A stretch of DNA of 64,000 nt from Bartonella sp. AU18XJBT (GTDB lineage: Bacteria > Pseudomonadota > Alphaproteobacteria > Rhizobiales > Rhizobiaceae). Numbering within the stretch: position 1 is the first letter of the stretch; each line of letters starts with the position of its first letter. Positions 21,342-30,384 of this stretch are shown piece by piece. The notes under the pieces were generated by a model that worked only from the letters and a program-made list of their open reading frames with translations, was not told where the DNA came from and searched no databases. The stretch spans positions 90,196-154,195 of the forward strand of contig NZ_JAQITE010000002.1 in the NCBI RefSeq assembly GCF_028618595.1, written 5' to 3'. A program made the position numbers and the translations under genes.

Positions 21342-22064
21342 ATGTCTATGAACCATACTGTCCGTTCTTATGATGCAGAACTAAAATATTTAAAAGCAAG
21401 GATTACAGAAATGGGGAGCCATGCAGAAAGGATGATTGAACGTTCTGTCGCATCGGTTGTGTGTAGTGATCTTCAACTTGCAACGACAGTGATTGCCGAT
21501 GATGTGTTTTTAGATGAAGCAGAACGTGACATTGATGAAAAAGCGGTTGCTATTATTTGCAAACGCCAACCGATGGCTGTTGATTTGCGTGAAATTATTG
21601 GAGCCATTCGTATTTCTTCTGATCTGGAGCGGATTGGGGATATGGCCAAAAACATTGCTAAAAGGACTGTTGCACTTTCAGAAATACGCCAATCTGCTTC
21701 TGTTTATCATGGGCTTGAAACAATTACAGCTTTAGCGCTCAATCAATTAAAAGAAGTCTTAAATGCTTATACGAGTCGCCTATTAGAGCGTGTTGACGCT
21801 GTGCGTGAGCGTGATGAGAAGATTGACGCTTTGTATACTTCTCTTTTTCGTGAACTTTTGACGTATATGATGGAAGATATGCGCAATATTACGGCTTGTA
21901 CGCACTTACTGTTTTGTTTAAAGAATATTGAACGAATTGGTGATCATGTTACGAATATTGCTGAAATGCTGCATTATATCATAACGGGTTACCATATGTC
22001 TTCTGATCGTCCTCGCGATGACCTTACTTATAAAGTTGGGGTAGGTGAGAAGAAAATAGATTAA
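21342..22064 (+). CDS. phoU: Phosphate transport system accessory protein PhoU
   Basis: 240-aa all-helical PhoU with two tandem PhoU repeats; it bears the metal-binding E/D-x-x-x-D-type patterns around RIGDMAKNIAKR (first repeat) and RIGDHVTNIAEM (second repeat). PhoU restrains the Pst transporter and links it to the PhoR-PhoB signal. A strong ribosome binding site (GAGGAGTG) precedes the ATG, 21 bp after pstB. No phoB or phoR follows in this window. Confidence 0.96.
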   Translation: MSMNHTVRSYDAELKYLKARITEMGSHAERMIERSVASVVCSDLQLATTVIADDVFLDEAERDIDEKAVAIICKRQPMAVDLREIIGAIRISSDLERIGDMAKNIAKRTVALSEIRQSASVYHGLETITALALNQLKEVLNAYTSRLLERVDAVRERDEKIDALYTSLFRELLTYMMEDMRNITACTHLLFCLKNIERIGDHVTNIAEMLHYIITGYHMSSDRPRDDLTYKVGVGEKKID

Positions 22065-22651
22065 AATTTTTCTTATATATATAAAATCAGTTTGTAGATA
22101 TATGAGTATTTTCTACAGTGCAGCTATAGAAAGAATAAGATAACCATCTTATGGAAAAGCACAAAGAAGCAACGAAGAGTTTTTTCAGAGAAGCATGGCA
22201 GATTGCTAACTCTTGGTTTGACATATTTGTATACTAGATGATATCATTACCCGTATTGTGGCAGGAGGGGAGTTTTTTAGGGGAATTTCCTTTCAGATCA
22301 TTTTGTGAAAATTTTATATTAAAGGGGATATCTGTATTGTTTTTTTTAATATCGATGCAAAGAGTTTTGGTATCCAAATTTTTTCGTATGTAGAAAAAGT
22401 GGATAGTGTTACTTTATTGTCATTGGAATGTGTGGGTTATTATGGCCTATATTGGACCATGAAGAATAACAATATTAATCTGTAAATTAAGAGTTTTTTA
22501 TTTTTTATTTTGCATAAATACTTTTTGATTACCTCTTGTATTAAAATTTTACTAAGTGGTAACAATTAACTATGTACTTTATTGAGAGATACATTTAAAG
22601 CTCATTTCAAAACTTGAATAGCTCAGAGATTATAGGAATGTGTTGCATAAG
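22065..22651. other. Gap between phoU and the SleB-like gene
   Basis: About 590 bp. It contains a decayed HIT-like reading frame at 22231-22485 (separate entry) and AT-rich flanks. No terminator with a clear stem is visible right after phoU. Confidence 0.5.
22231..22485 (+). pseudogene. Decayed HIT-family-like gene
   Basis: A single plus-strand frame runs 84 codons with one internal TGA (22306-22308) and ends at a TAA. The peptide after the stop, GDICIVFFNIDAKSFG, resembles the HIT-family core (acidic-acidic, then a V/A-F-x-D-I/N-P-x-S-x-G-H pattern) and is followed by VEKVDSVTLLSLE, like the H-x-x-x-x-T-x-L part. The histidine triad itself is not seen, and no start codon is evident. I infer a broken HIT hydrolase; a different family is possible. 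Confidence 0.4.
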
Positions 22652-23488
22652 ATGAAAAAAAATCGTTGGAATGTTTTTGTTACCTGTTGTGTAGCGCCGT
22701 TAATTGTTGTGGGATGTGCTTCAAATCATTTAGAGACTGGCAAAGTAAGTAATGATAAGACAAAAACAATTACGTATCCATTGACAGAGCGTCAATGTCT
22801 TATGCGAGCGATGTATTTTGAATCAAATCGCACAAGCCGTGAAGGAATGATTGCCGTTGGGACGGTTGTTATGAATCGTGTTAATTCAACCGCCTATCCT
22901 AAGACGATTTGTGGTGTTGTTGGTCAATATAGGCAATTTGCTCCTGGTGTTTTAACGCGTCCTATGACGGAGAAAGCATCTGTTGCTCGTGTAAGAGAGG
23001 CGGCTGATGCTGTTTTACGGGGTGAGCGAGATAAAAAAGTTAGACACGCTAAGTTTTTTCATACCGCTGGTTTGTCTTTTCCGTATAAAAACATGCATTA
23101 TGTTCAGGTTGCAGGGGGAAATGCTTTTTATGAAAAACGATCACGTGATGGGGAACTTCAAGTTCCTACAAATAATCGCCCTTATGATGTTGCTTATGCT
23201 TTTGCTCAAGAACGTTCTGGTCATGCGCCAAGCTTTATAGATGAAGGCTTAGAAAGTAGAGGAGAAAAGGCAGAGAAAAGAGCATCTCCTTCGATAGAAG
23301 TAGCACAGTCCAAAACGGCACATCCTGCGTCTTTTGCTATGGTACAGCTTGATAAAGTTCCTATTCCTGCCTCTGTACCTCAAAATCTAGCTAGGAAAGA
23401 GGAAAATACAACGATTATGGCTTTGCCTTCATCAGATCAGTTAAATGCAATTGTTGCAATGTTAGAAAAACGACACAGAAACTGGTAA
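22652..23488 (+). CDS. SleB-type cell wall hydrolase, lipoprotein
   Basis: 278 aa from the ATG at 22652 (GTG at 22640 is an alternative that would add MLHK). The N-terminus has a lipobox (IVVGC), so it is probably anchored to a membrane. Residues about 45-165 form a hydrolase_2/SleB domain: RQCLMRAMYFESNRTSREGM contains the catalytic-type glutamate, followed by VMNRVNSTAYPKTICGVV and FHTAGLSFPY. This family cleaves peptidoglycan (lytic transglycosylase-like). The C-terminal 100 residues are low-complexity and unassigned. Confidence 0.87.
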   Translation: MKKNRWNVFVTCCVAPLIVVGCASNHLETGKVSNDKTKTITYPLTERQCLMRAMYFESNRTSREGMIAVGTVVMNRVNSTAYPKTICGVVGQYRQFAPGVLTRPMTEKASVARVREAADAVLRGERDKKVRHAKFFHTAGLSFPYKNMHYVQVAGGNAFYEKRSRDGELQVPTNNRPYDVAYAFAQERSGHAPSFIDEGLESRGEKAEKRASPSIEVAQSKTAHPASFAMVQLDKVPIPASVPQNLARKEENTTIMALPSSDQLNAIVAMLEKRHRNW

Positions 23489-23662
23489 GTTTTTTACGAC
23501 CAAAAGGGTTATACACCCATTGCGGTTTATCAATTAAGTGAACCTTTTAGCGGTAATGATCTGCATAAATATACGTAGAGAAAGTGAACTCAAAGGATCT
23601 GAAAAACAATTTATAATATGACGACGTAAAGAACGCATTTTATTTAAAGAAGGGTATTGGTA

Positions 23663-24910
23663 ATGTACTTTGATATTCATGAGACAATTTCGCCTGAAAT
23701 GCTTAATCGTCTTGCAGAAATTACAGTAAAAGTGGGGTTGAATTTACAAGAGGGGCAAGATCTTGTTTTGACTGCTCCAGTTTCAGCATTACCTTTTGTT
23801 CGGCGTATTGCATATCATGCTTATAAGGTTGGTGCTGGTGTCATTACACCAATTTTTAGTGATGATATGTTATCGCTTACACGTTTTGAAAATGCTCATA
23901 CAACTAGTTTTGATTGTGCTCCTTCTTGGCTTTATGAGGGAATGGCGAAGGCTTTTGAAAATGGGGCAGCGCGTTTAGCGATTGTTGGTGATAATCCTTT
24001 GCTCCTTTCCAATCAAGATTTTGATAAGGTTGCGCGTTTGAATAAGGCGACTTCACTAGCTTACCAGCCTGCTCTCAAAAAAATATCGAATTTTGCTATA
24101 AATTGGTCAATTGTTGCTTATCCAACAGCAGGATGGGCTGAGGCAATATTTCCTTCTTTACCACTGAATGAGGCGCTTAAAAAATTAGCCGATGCAATTT
24201 TTTCTGCTTCACGTGTTACAGAAGAAAATCCGATACATGCGTGGTTTGTCCATAACGAGAATTTAAAGAAACGGTCATCTTGGCTTAATGAGCAGCGTTT
24301 TTCTGCTTTACACTTTACAGGACCAGGGACTGATTTAACTGTTGGTTTGGCAGACGATCATGAATGGCATGGTGGTGCATCCGTTGCTCAAAATGGTGTT
24401 ATTTGCAATCCGAATATTCCGACAGAAGAAGTTTTCACGACTCCTCATGCTCATAAGGTTGAAGGTTTTGTTCGCTCAACAAAGCCACTTTCCTATCAAG
24501 GAACACTGATTGATAATATTGAAGTACGTTTTGCAGCAGGGCGTATTGTTGAATCCCGTGCATCAACGGGGCAGGAAGTTTTGCAACAGGTTTTGCAAAG
24601 CGATGAGGGTGCAAGTCGATTGGGCGAAGTTGCTCTTGTGCCCCATTCTTCACCAATTTCTAAGAGTGACCTCCTTTTTTATAATACCTTATTTGATGAA
24701 AATGCTGCATGTCATATTGCTTTAGGACAGTGTTATTCCAAATGTTTTTTAGATGGGGCATCATTGACGTCAGAAGAGATTGCAGCACGTGGTGGTAATA
24801 AAAGTGTCATTCATATTGATTGGATGATTGGTTCTGGCGAAATTGATATAGATGGCATTACCCAAGATAGTGTAAGAGTTCCTGTATTTCGTAAGGGTGA
24901 GTGGGCTTAA
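23663..24910 (+). CDS. M29 family aminopeptidase
   Basis: 415-aa peptidase of the thermophilic aminopeptidase (M29, AmpS/PepS) family. Recognisable parts are the EGQDLVLTAPVSALPFVRRIAYHAYKVGA start, FTGPGTDLTVGLADDHEWHGG, CNIPTEEVFTTPHAHKVEG-type metal-binding region, and the C-terminal HIDWMIGSGEIDIDG. Glutamate and histidine metal ligands are retained. I chose the ATG at 23663, 8 bp after a GAAGGG ribosome binding site, over a TTG two codons upstream. Likely a cytosolic enzyme for peptide turnover. Confidence 0.92.
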   Translation: MYFDIHETISPEMLNRLAEITVKVGLNLQEGQDLVLTAPVSALPFVRRIAYHAYKVGAGVITPIFSDDMLSLTRFENAHTTSFDCAPSWLYEGMAKAFENGAARLAIVGDNPLLLSNQDFDKVARLNKATSLAYQPALKKISNFAINWSIVAYPTAGWAEAIFPSLPLNEALKKLADAIFSASRVTEENPIHAWFVHNENLKKRSSWLNEQRFSALHFTGPGTDLTVGLADDHEWHGGASVAQNGVICNPNIPTEEVFTTPHAHKVEGFVRSTKPLSYQGTLIDNIEVRFAAGRIVESRASTGQEVLQQVLQSDEGASRLGEVALVPHSSPISKSDLLFYNTLFDENAACHIALGQCYSKCFLDGASLTSEEIAARGGNKSVIHIDWMIGSGEIDIDGITQDSVRVPVFRKGEWA

Positions 24911-25105
24911 TCCTGCTATGCCCTCAAATATCGTCATTTGAGGTAGGATGGGGTGTAAGCCTCATTGATACGTTAAGTATTTTAGAATGCCTAGTGAATA
25001 TTCAAGGCAGGGTTTGGTTATAAAGCCTTTAATTAAGTGACTCACATGAGTAAGAAGCTAAGTGAAATCCACTCATCAAGAATTTAAGTCGTTTATAGAA
25101 CAGAT
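24905..25105. repeat. Dispersed repeat family 2, copy 1
   Basis: This stretch resembles 30130-30330 over most of its length, including the shared words AGTATTTTAGA, AAGCCTTTA and GAAATCCACTC. On the minus strand both copies read SGFHLAS, then H or Y, then SC, ending SLN and a stop, with differences concentrated at third codon positions, as if derived from a gene. A hairpin at about 24921-24942 (CCTCAAAT...ATTTGAGG) lies at its left end. Confidence 0.6.
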
Positions 25106-25194
25106 GTAGAGAAAGTCTTTGTTCTTTGAGGGGAGAAAAGAAGTCAATTTATTGTTGATACAATTGGAAAGTGTATAATTATTAAAGAAGAGAG

Positions 25195-26058
25195 ATGCCT
25201 GAACTTCCTGAAGTAGAGACAGTTCGTCGTGGACTTGAGCCTGTTGTAACTGATGCAAAGATAGTATCTGTCAAACTTAATCGTAGAGATTTACGCTTTC
25301 CTTTTCCTGAGGCTTTTTCTGAGCGCCTTATTGGCAGAACAATTATAGAACTTGGTCGGCGTGCGAAATATTTATTATTTCATCTTTCTCAGAATGAAAC
25401 GATTTTAAGTCATTTAGGAATGTCTGGTTCATGGCGTATAGAGAACGATCTTTTAAGAACGACAAGTAAATTGATTAAGCATGATCATTTTGTCATGGGT
25501 ATTCAAACAAGGGATGGTGAAGTTTATCATCTTATTTATAATGATGTGCGTCGCTTTGGATTTATGCTGTTAGTCAATACGGACAAGCTTTATGAACACC
25601 AACTTTTAAATAAGCTAGGGCTTGAACCTATGAGTAATTCGTTTTCTGGTCGTTATTTACAAAAGGCTTTTGTTAATAAAAGAATGTCTCTTAAGAGCGT
25701 TTTACTTGATCAGTCTATTGTTGCAGGTCTTGGGAATATTTATGTTTGTGAAGCACTTTGGCGGAGTCGTTTGTCTCCACAACGTGGTGCATTTACATTG
25801 GCATCAAAAACGGTGCGTGCATGTGAATTTGCAGATTCTTTAGCACAAAATATACGCAATGTGATTTCTGAAGCCATTTTATCTGGTGGCTCTTCTCTAC
25901 GTGATTATATGCATATAGATGGTTCACTTGGTTATTTTCAACATGCTTTTTCAGTTTATGGACGAGAAGGCAAGCAATGTTTGGAATGTGGAACGCCTAT
26001 TGTGCGTATTTTACAGGCTGGACGTTCAAGTTTTTACTGCTCACAATGCCAAAAATGA
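25195..26058 (+). CDS. mutM: Formamidopyrimidine-DNA glycosylase MutM
   Basis: Base-excision repair glycosylase/AP lyase removing 8-oxoguanine and formamidopyrimidines, 287 aa. Catalytic P1/E2 are in the N-terminal MPELPEVETVRRGL; the helix-two-turn-helix segment LLDQSIVAGLGNIYVCEALW and the C-terminal zinc finger (C-x2-C...C-x2-C in CLECGTPI...FYCSQC) are intact. The start ATG is fixed by the obligatory N-terminal proline. Confidence 0.97.
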   Translation: MPELPEVETVRRGLEPVVTDAKIVSVKLNRRDLRFPFPEAFSERLIGRTIIELGRRAKYLLFHLSQNETILSHLGMSGSWRIENDLLRTTSKLIKHDHFVMGIQTRDGEVYHLIYNDVRRFGFMLLVNTDKLYEHQLLNKLGLEPMSNSFSGRYLQKAFVNKRMSLKSVLLDQSIVAGLGNIYVCEALWRSRLSPQRGAFTLASKTVRACEFADSLAQNIRNVISEAILSGGSSLRDYMHIDGSLGYFQHAFSVYGREGKQCLECGTPIVRILQAGRSSFYCSQCQK

Positions 26059-26140
26059 ATAAGGTGTCTTGCAAAATCTTACAAGAGGCTTAAAGTCATC
26101 GTATCTATAATATAATTACACAAGGCTTAAGGGGTTTTTT

Positions 26141-27535
26141 ATGCTGAATAAAGTACTAACACATCTTGATGGAAATATAGAAAAGAGCCTTGAACGCCTT
26201 TTTTCTCTTTTACGTTTTCAATCGATTTCTACAGATTCGGCCTACAAGGATGCATGTCGCAAAGCAGCTGATTGGTTAGTAGAGGATTTAAAAAGCATCG
26301 GTTTTGAGGCTTCACGACGTGATACACCGGGTCATCCAATGGTTGTTGGGCATCATCCAGGACCTTCAGATGATTGTTTGCATGTGTTGTTTTACGGACA
26401 TTATGATGTTCAACCTGTTGATCCATTGAGTTTATGGGAGGATGATCCATTTACACCTTCATTAAAAGAGAGAGATGGAGAGAAAGTTATTTGTGCTCGT
26501 GGAGCTTCAGATGACAAAGGTCAGTTGATGACTTTTATTGAAGCATGTCGTGCATTTAAGAAAGCAACAGGGCAGCTTCCTGTTAAGGTTACTATTTTAT
26601 GTGAAGGTGAGGAAGAATGCGCTTCTCCTTCCCTTATTCCTTTTTTAAAAGAAAATAAAGATGAACTTAAGGCAGATTATGCATTGGTTTGTGACACGTC
26701 AATGTGGGATGCGGATACACCATCTATTGCTCTTTCTCTTCGGGGAATTATGGCAGAAGAGATTATTATCACAGCAGCTGATCGTGATTTGCATTCTGGT
26801 TATTTTGGAGGAGTAGCAGCTAATCCCATTCGTATTTTAACGAAAATCTTAGCAGGACTTCACGATGAAAATAATAGGGTAACACTTCCTGGTTTTTATG
26901 ATGGTGTAGAAGAAACACCTTCCCATATTTTACAATCATGGAATGCTCTTAATTGTACTGCTGAAAATTTTCTTGATCCTATAGGACTTTCCGTTCCAGC
27001 TGGTGAAAAAGGGCGGAGCATTTTAGAGCTTGTATGGGCACGTCCTACCATGGAAATTAATGGTATTAGTGGCGGCTATGAAGGGGAAGGGATGAAAACG
27101 GTTATTGCTTCTCAAGCGAGTGCAAAAGTATCGTGTCGTTTGGTGCATAAGCAAGATCCAGAGAAAATACGCCAAGCGTTGCGTGATTATGTACGTAGTT
27201 CAATTCCTGCTGATTGTAAGGTTGAATTTAAGAATCACGGTTCTTCTCCGGCACTTCAGATTTCTGATGATTCATCTTTTATCAAGGAGGCGAAGGATGC
27301 CTTATCACAAGAGTGGGAAGTGCCTGCTGTCTTGACAGCCATGGGGGGCTCGATCCCAATTGTAGCAGATTTTCGGTCAATTCTTGGTATGGAAACTCTT
27401 TTGGTTGGTTTTGGATTGGCTGATGACCGTATTCATTCTCCTAATGAAAAGTATAATTTAAAATCGTTTCATAAGGGGCAGCGGTCTTGGGCGCGTATTC
27501 TTGCTGCTTTAGCAAGTAGGAGGGTAAATGGCTGA
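26141..27535 (+). CDS. M20 family dipeptidase
   Basis: 464-aa metallopeptidase of the M20/M25/M40 family, similar to carnosinase-type dipeptidases. Di-zinc ligands sit in FYGHYDVQPVDP, RGASDDKGQ and CEGEEECASPS; the lid/dimerisation domain follows with DRDLHSGYFGG, whose histidine reaches the partner active site. The C-terminal HSPNEKYNL provides the last zinc ligand. It overlaps the RNase D start by 8 bp, so the two are likely cotranscribed. The natural substrate is unknown. Confidence 0.92.
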   Translation: MLNKVLTHLDGNIEKSLERLFSLLRFQSISTDSAYKDACRKAADWLVEDLKSIGFEASRRDTPGHPMVVGHHPGPSDDCLHVLFYGHYDVQPVDPLSLWEDDPFTPSLKERDGEKVICARGASDDKGQLMTFIEACRAFKKATGQLPVKVTILCEGEEECASPSLIPFLKENKDELKADYALVCDTSMWDADTPSIALSLRGIMAEEIIITAADRDLHSGYFGGVAANPIRILTKILAGLHDENNRVTLPGFYDGVEETPSHILQSWNALNCTAENFLDPIGLSVPAGEKGRSILELVWARPTMEINGISGGYEGEGMKTVIASQASAKVSCRLVHKQDPEKIRQALRDYVRSSIPADCKVEFKNHGSSPALQISDDSSFIKEAKDALSQEWEVPAVLTAMGGSIPIVADFRSILGMETLLVGFGLADDRIHSPNEKYNLKSFHKGQRSWARILAALASRRVNG

Positions 27536-28148
27536 GATTCGCGTTCATCAAGGTGATTTACCAAACTTAGACAATTATAAAACTGATGCCATTGCGATTG
27601 ATACCGAAACTTTAGGGTTACAACCGCATCGTGATCGTTTATGTGTTGTTCAGCTTTCTTCTGGAGATGGTACTGCCGATATTATACAGATTGCTAAAGG
27701 ACAAAAGAATGCACCTAATCTAGTCAAGCTTCTTGAAAATAATGCAGTCGTAAAAATATTCCATTTTGGGCGTTTTGATCTTGCTATTTTAGCGCATACA
27801 TTTGGTATTATGCCAGAGGCTGTTTTTTGTACAAAGATCGCTTCTAAACTCACGCGTACTTATACGGATCGCCATGGCTTGAAAGAAATTTGTAATGAAT
27901 TGCTAAATGTGAATATTTCTAAACAGCAACAATCTTCGGATTGGGCGGCAGAAACGTTATCACAGGCACAAATTGAATATGCTGCGTCGGATGTGTTATA
28001 TTTGCATCGTTTAAAAGTTATATTTGAAGAACGTTTGAGACGTGAAGAACGAGAAAGTGTTGCCAAGGCGTGTTTTCAATTTTTGCCTATGAGAGCTAGG
28101 CTTGACCTTTTAGGATGGGCGGAAGTGGATATTTTTGCGCATAGCTAA
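27528..28148 (+). CDS. Ribonuclease D family 3'-5' exonuclease
   Basis: 206-aa DEDDy exonuclease. Acidic residues appear in order: D and E in AIDTETLGLQ (Exo I), D in HFGRFDLAIL (Exo II), and Y plus D in YAASDVLYLHRL (Exo III). It lacks the C-terminal HRDC domains of E. coli RNase D (375 aa), which is the usual short form in Rhizobiales. A very good ribosome binding site (AGGAGGG) lies in the end of the dipeptidase gene. A strong terminator follows 40 bp downstream. Confidence 0.93.
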   Translation: MAEIRVHQGDLPNLDNYKTDAIAIDTETLGLQPHRDRLCVVQLSSGDGTADIIQIAKGQKNAPNLVKLLENNAVVKIFHFGRFDLAILAHTFGIMPEAVFCTKIASKLTRTYTDRHGLKEICNELLNVNISKQQQSSDWAAETLSQAQIEYAASDVLYLHRLKVIFEERLRREERESVAKACFQFLPMRARLDLLGWAEVDIFAHS

Positions 28149-28188
28149 CTTTAAAAATTGGCTTTTAAATGGAGTTAATTATTGATGT

Positions 28189-28240
28189 GAGAGGACAAAA
28201 TGCTTGTACATTATAGGCATTTTATCCTCTCATTTTTTGA
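28189..28240 (+). terminator. Strong hairpin terminator after the RNase D gene
   Basis: Fifteen-position stem with one mismatch: GAGAGGACAAAATGC at 28189-28203 pairs with GCATTTTATCCTCTC at 28217-28231, followed by ATTTTTTG. It ends the dipeptidase-RNase D transcript. Confidence 0.85.
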
Positions 28241-28419
28241 TAAGAGTTATAATAACTTCTTAAGTGCTATTTCATTTGAAGTTTAGGTAATCAAAGTACT
28301 TTTGCGAATTCATATTTTTTATTTCCATAATAGCTTTTGTTTAAAAAAAAATTTGAGGAGAGGCTGGAAACATACGGTAGGTTGGAAGACTTAAATCTCT
28401 GAAACCGGTATGCAGCCTA

Positions 28420-28995
28420 ATTAGGGGAGAATATGAAGTCGTAAATGTAAAGACCAAACCTCATCTTTACCATTATTTTTAATTCTGCTTTACGACTTTC
28501 AAAAGTATATAAAGCAATGTCTGTTAAATAATAGAGATTATGCATTGCCTCACGCTTTTGTTTCTCACGTTTTTTAATGGATTTACGTTCTTCATGTAAA
28601 ACAGAACGCCCTAAACGGAGTATATTTGTGCTGCTAATTCTGTGCTTTTTTAAAGAAACCAACACCCAAGCCCATTTTACGGTGGGGCTTAGTGAATGGT
28701 ATAATGATAAAGCCACAAAATATGATATAAAATTCGTTGAGCACTCCCATTTTTACGCTTATGGAGTAATAAGCCGCTACTATCACACAACTGGTGCCAA
28801 CTCCCAATATTGGGTAGCCCCTTGGTACTTGAGACGGTTTATAAAAGGCATTTTTAGTCTTTTTTATCCACACTTGTAATGTGCAAACAAATGATTTTGA
28901 TCGATTCAACATGAAAAAGATTTGGAATAAGAGAATCTTACGGTATTCAGGGTTCTCATTCCATATGAATAACGTTAAAGGATCATTATAAATCA
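28420..28995 (-). pseudogene. Decayed P4-like tyrosine integrase, copy C (best preserved)
   Basis: Read on the minus strand, this copy gives in order MPLINRLKYQGATQYWELAP, stops, MGLG followed by a frameshifted SLKQA-like part, RLGRSVLHEERKSIKKREKQ, AMHNLYYLTDIALYTFESRK and, after another frameshift, NNGKDEVWSLHLRLHILP. The M-G-L-G, S-L-x-x-A-R, G-R/E-x-x-I-K, ALxxFExRKAELK and LRLHILPKLG signatures are those of P4-like integrases: an arm-binding domain followed by the start of the core-binding SAM-like domain. The catalytic R-H-R-Y domain is missing. Two or more frameshifts and several stops make it non-functional. Confidence 0.75.
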
Positions 28996-29149
28996 ATATA
29001 TTATATGATTAATGTATAAAGATAACTACGATTGTACTGAATAATGCAAAGAGCAACTCCTAGAAAAGTGAGTTAGAAACAAGTCAGCAAGAGTTTTCTT
29101 TACTAAGTCAAAATGCCGCAATAGCTTTTGCATTTCAACAGATTCGTAA

Positions 29150-29325
29150 GAATCCCCCCTTTTTTTAAGAGTCTTATCCATATACAAATCTCATTTATGA
29201 TGTGGAAGCGAATAAATTTTCTTCATGTATAATGAAAAAGTTTGAAATGAGAGAATATTCTGATATTTGAGAGGCTCATTTTGTGTGAAGAAATACAAAT
29301 TATATTTATAAATCAATATGTTGTC
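29150..29325 (-). repeat. 5'-flank fragment of the integrase element, copy D2
   Basis: Only the conserved flank survives: CATTTATGATGTGGAAG, AAAGTTTGAAATGAGAGAAT and the end motif TTATAAATCAATATGTTG match the corresponding parts of copies C, D, G and I. No integrase codons are left. Confidence 0.6.
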
Positions 29326-29563
29326 GTGAAGTTCGTATAGTTTATTATTTTTAGACGATAGTTCGTGTCTTTATTTATTACTCAATAAGTGATTTTTATG
29401 TTGGCAGCGCAGGGCAATTTGCTTTTATTTTAAAATAAAAATGCTCCAAAGCTTTATTTTTAAGGATTTTCGCTTTTTATCTATAAACATATTATTTTTC
29501 TCTAGAAATTTGCAATGAAGGCACTAGATAAAATCCATTATGGATATTAATGAGGTTAAATTT

Positions 29564-29893
29564 ATGAATATAAAATATTTTATTACAGCTTTTGCTACTT
29601 TTGCTTCAATCTCTATCACTCAGGGTGCGAGTTTTTTAGCGGCTCAAAACCTTATACAGAGAGCATCTTCAGCTATTCCTTCAAGAGGTCTTTTTTCTGG
29701 TGAACAGCTTCACAGGGTCTTATCTGAAGTTTTTCAAATAGAACTTTCTTGCACAAATAACAGTGAATGCATAACAGCAGCTAAGTTAGTACCTGTGTCA
29801 CATTCTGGTAAAAAAAGAGGATATAATCCTAAAAAAGGACTAGGGAAAAGAGGACGGCCAACTCTATTTTCACGAAGTCCAATGAGTTTTTAA
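29564..29893 (+). CDS. Small secreted cationic protein, unknown function
   Basis: 109 aa from the ATG at 29564, chosen over the ATG at 29540 because it gives a leader like that of the Hbp proteins: MNIKYFITAFATFASISITQ then G-A-S, with cleavage likely near residue 22. The mature part contains two cysteines (LSCTNNSECI) and a strongly basic tail (KKRGYNPKKGLGKRGRPTLF) rich in Lys, Arg and Gly. No family is recognised. It is flanked by integrase debris and lies 1.9 kb upstream of the hbp cluster. It could be a secreted or outer-membrane-associated peptide; that is inference from the leader only. Confidence 0.6.
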   Translation: MNIKYFITAFATFASISITQGASFLAAQNLIQRASSAIPSRGLFSGEQLHRVLSEVFQIELSCTNNSECITAAKLVPVSHSGKKRGYNPKKGLGKRGRPTLFSRSPMSF

Positions 29894-30129
29894 AAAGTGA
29901 GAAAACAACATTGAGAGTTGTAACGTATGCTTGAAAATTGAAGAAAGGAGGTATTATCACTTGAAAACAGAGTGGAGCCATTTGTTAAAAGGGTGTTGTA
30001 ATTGTGTACGGTGAGAATGAAGAGTACTGTAGATATAAGCAGGAAGATTTTAGTGAAAGAGTAACACTGTATAATAGCAATCAGTCATTACAAAATTGAT
30101 AGGTTTAGATGAATATAGCCTAGAGACTT

Positions 30130-30330
30130 GGGGCTATTTTGTTATGCCGTAAATACCGTCATTTTAAGTATGATTATATAAGGCATATAAAACATCTTGA
30201 TAAGTATTTTAGAGTAGGGCTTGTCCAGAGAGAGCCTTTAGTTAAGTGAATTACATGAATGGGAAGCTAAATGAAATCCACTCGACAAAAATCTGGACTA
30301 TTTGCAGACAGGGTCTGATAGAATGCTTCA
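30130..30330. repeat. Dispersed repeat family 2, copy 2
   Basis: Second copy of the element described at 24905. Shared blocks include AGTATTTTAGA, GCCTTTAGTTAAGTGA (GCCTTTAATTAAGTGA in copy 1) and GAAGCTAAATGAAATCCACTC against AAGCTAAGTGAAATCCACTC. The minus-strand peptide ending SC-N-SLN-stop is conserved at the amino acid level. Confidence 0.6.
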
Positions 30331-30384
30331 TCCAAATTAAGGAGAAAACCAGGTATTTATTTTAATGTGAAATTTTTGGCCTTA

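Larger units (their letters stand above)
28241..29563. other. Integrase-debris region upstream of the small secreted protein
   Basis: About 1.3 kb without an intact gene. It is largely made of two remnants of the dispersed integrase element, copy C (28420-28995) and a 5'-flank-only piece (29150-29325). Open frames of 99-120 codons seen here on both strands are parts of copy C or shadows of it. Confidence 0.6.

Noticed and set aside
28417..28996. Two overlapping open frames of 99 and 120 codons on the minus strand
   Set aside because: They are parts of one frameshifted integrase relic (copy C); neither has a ribosome binding site or full domain.
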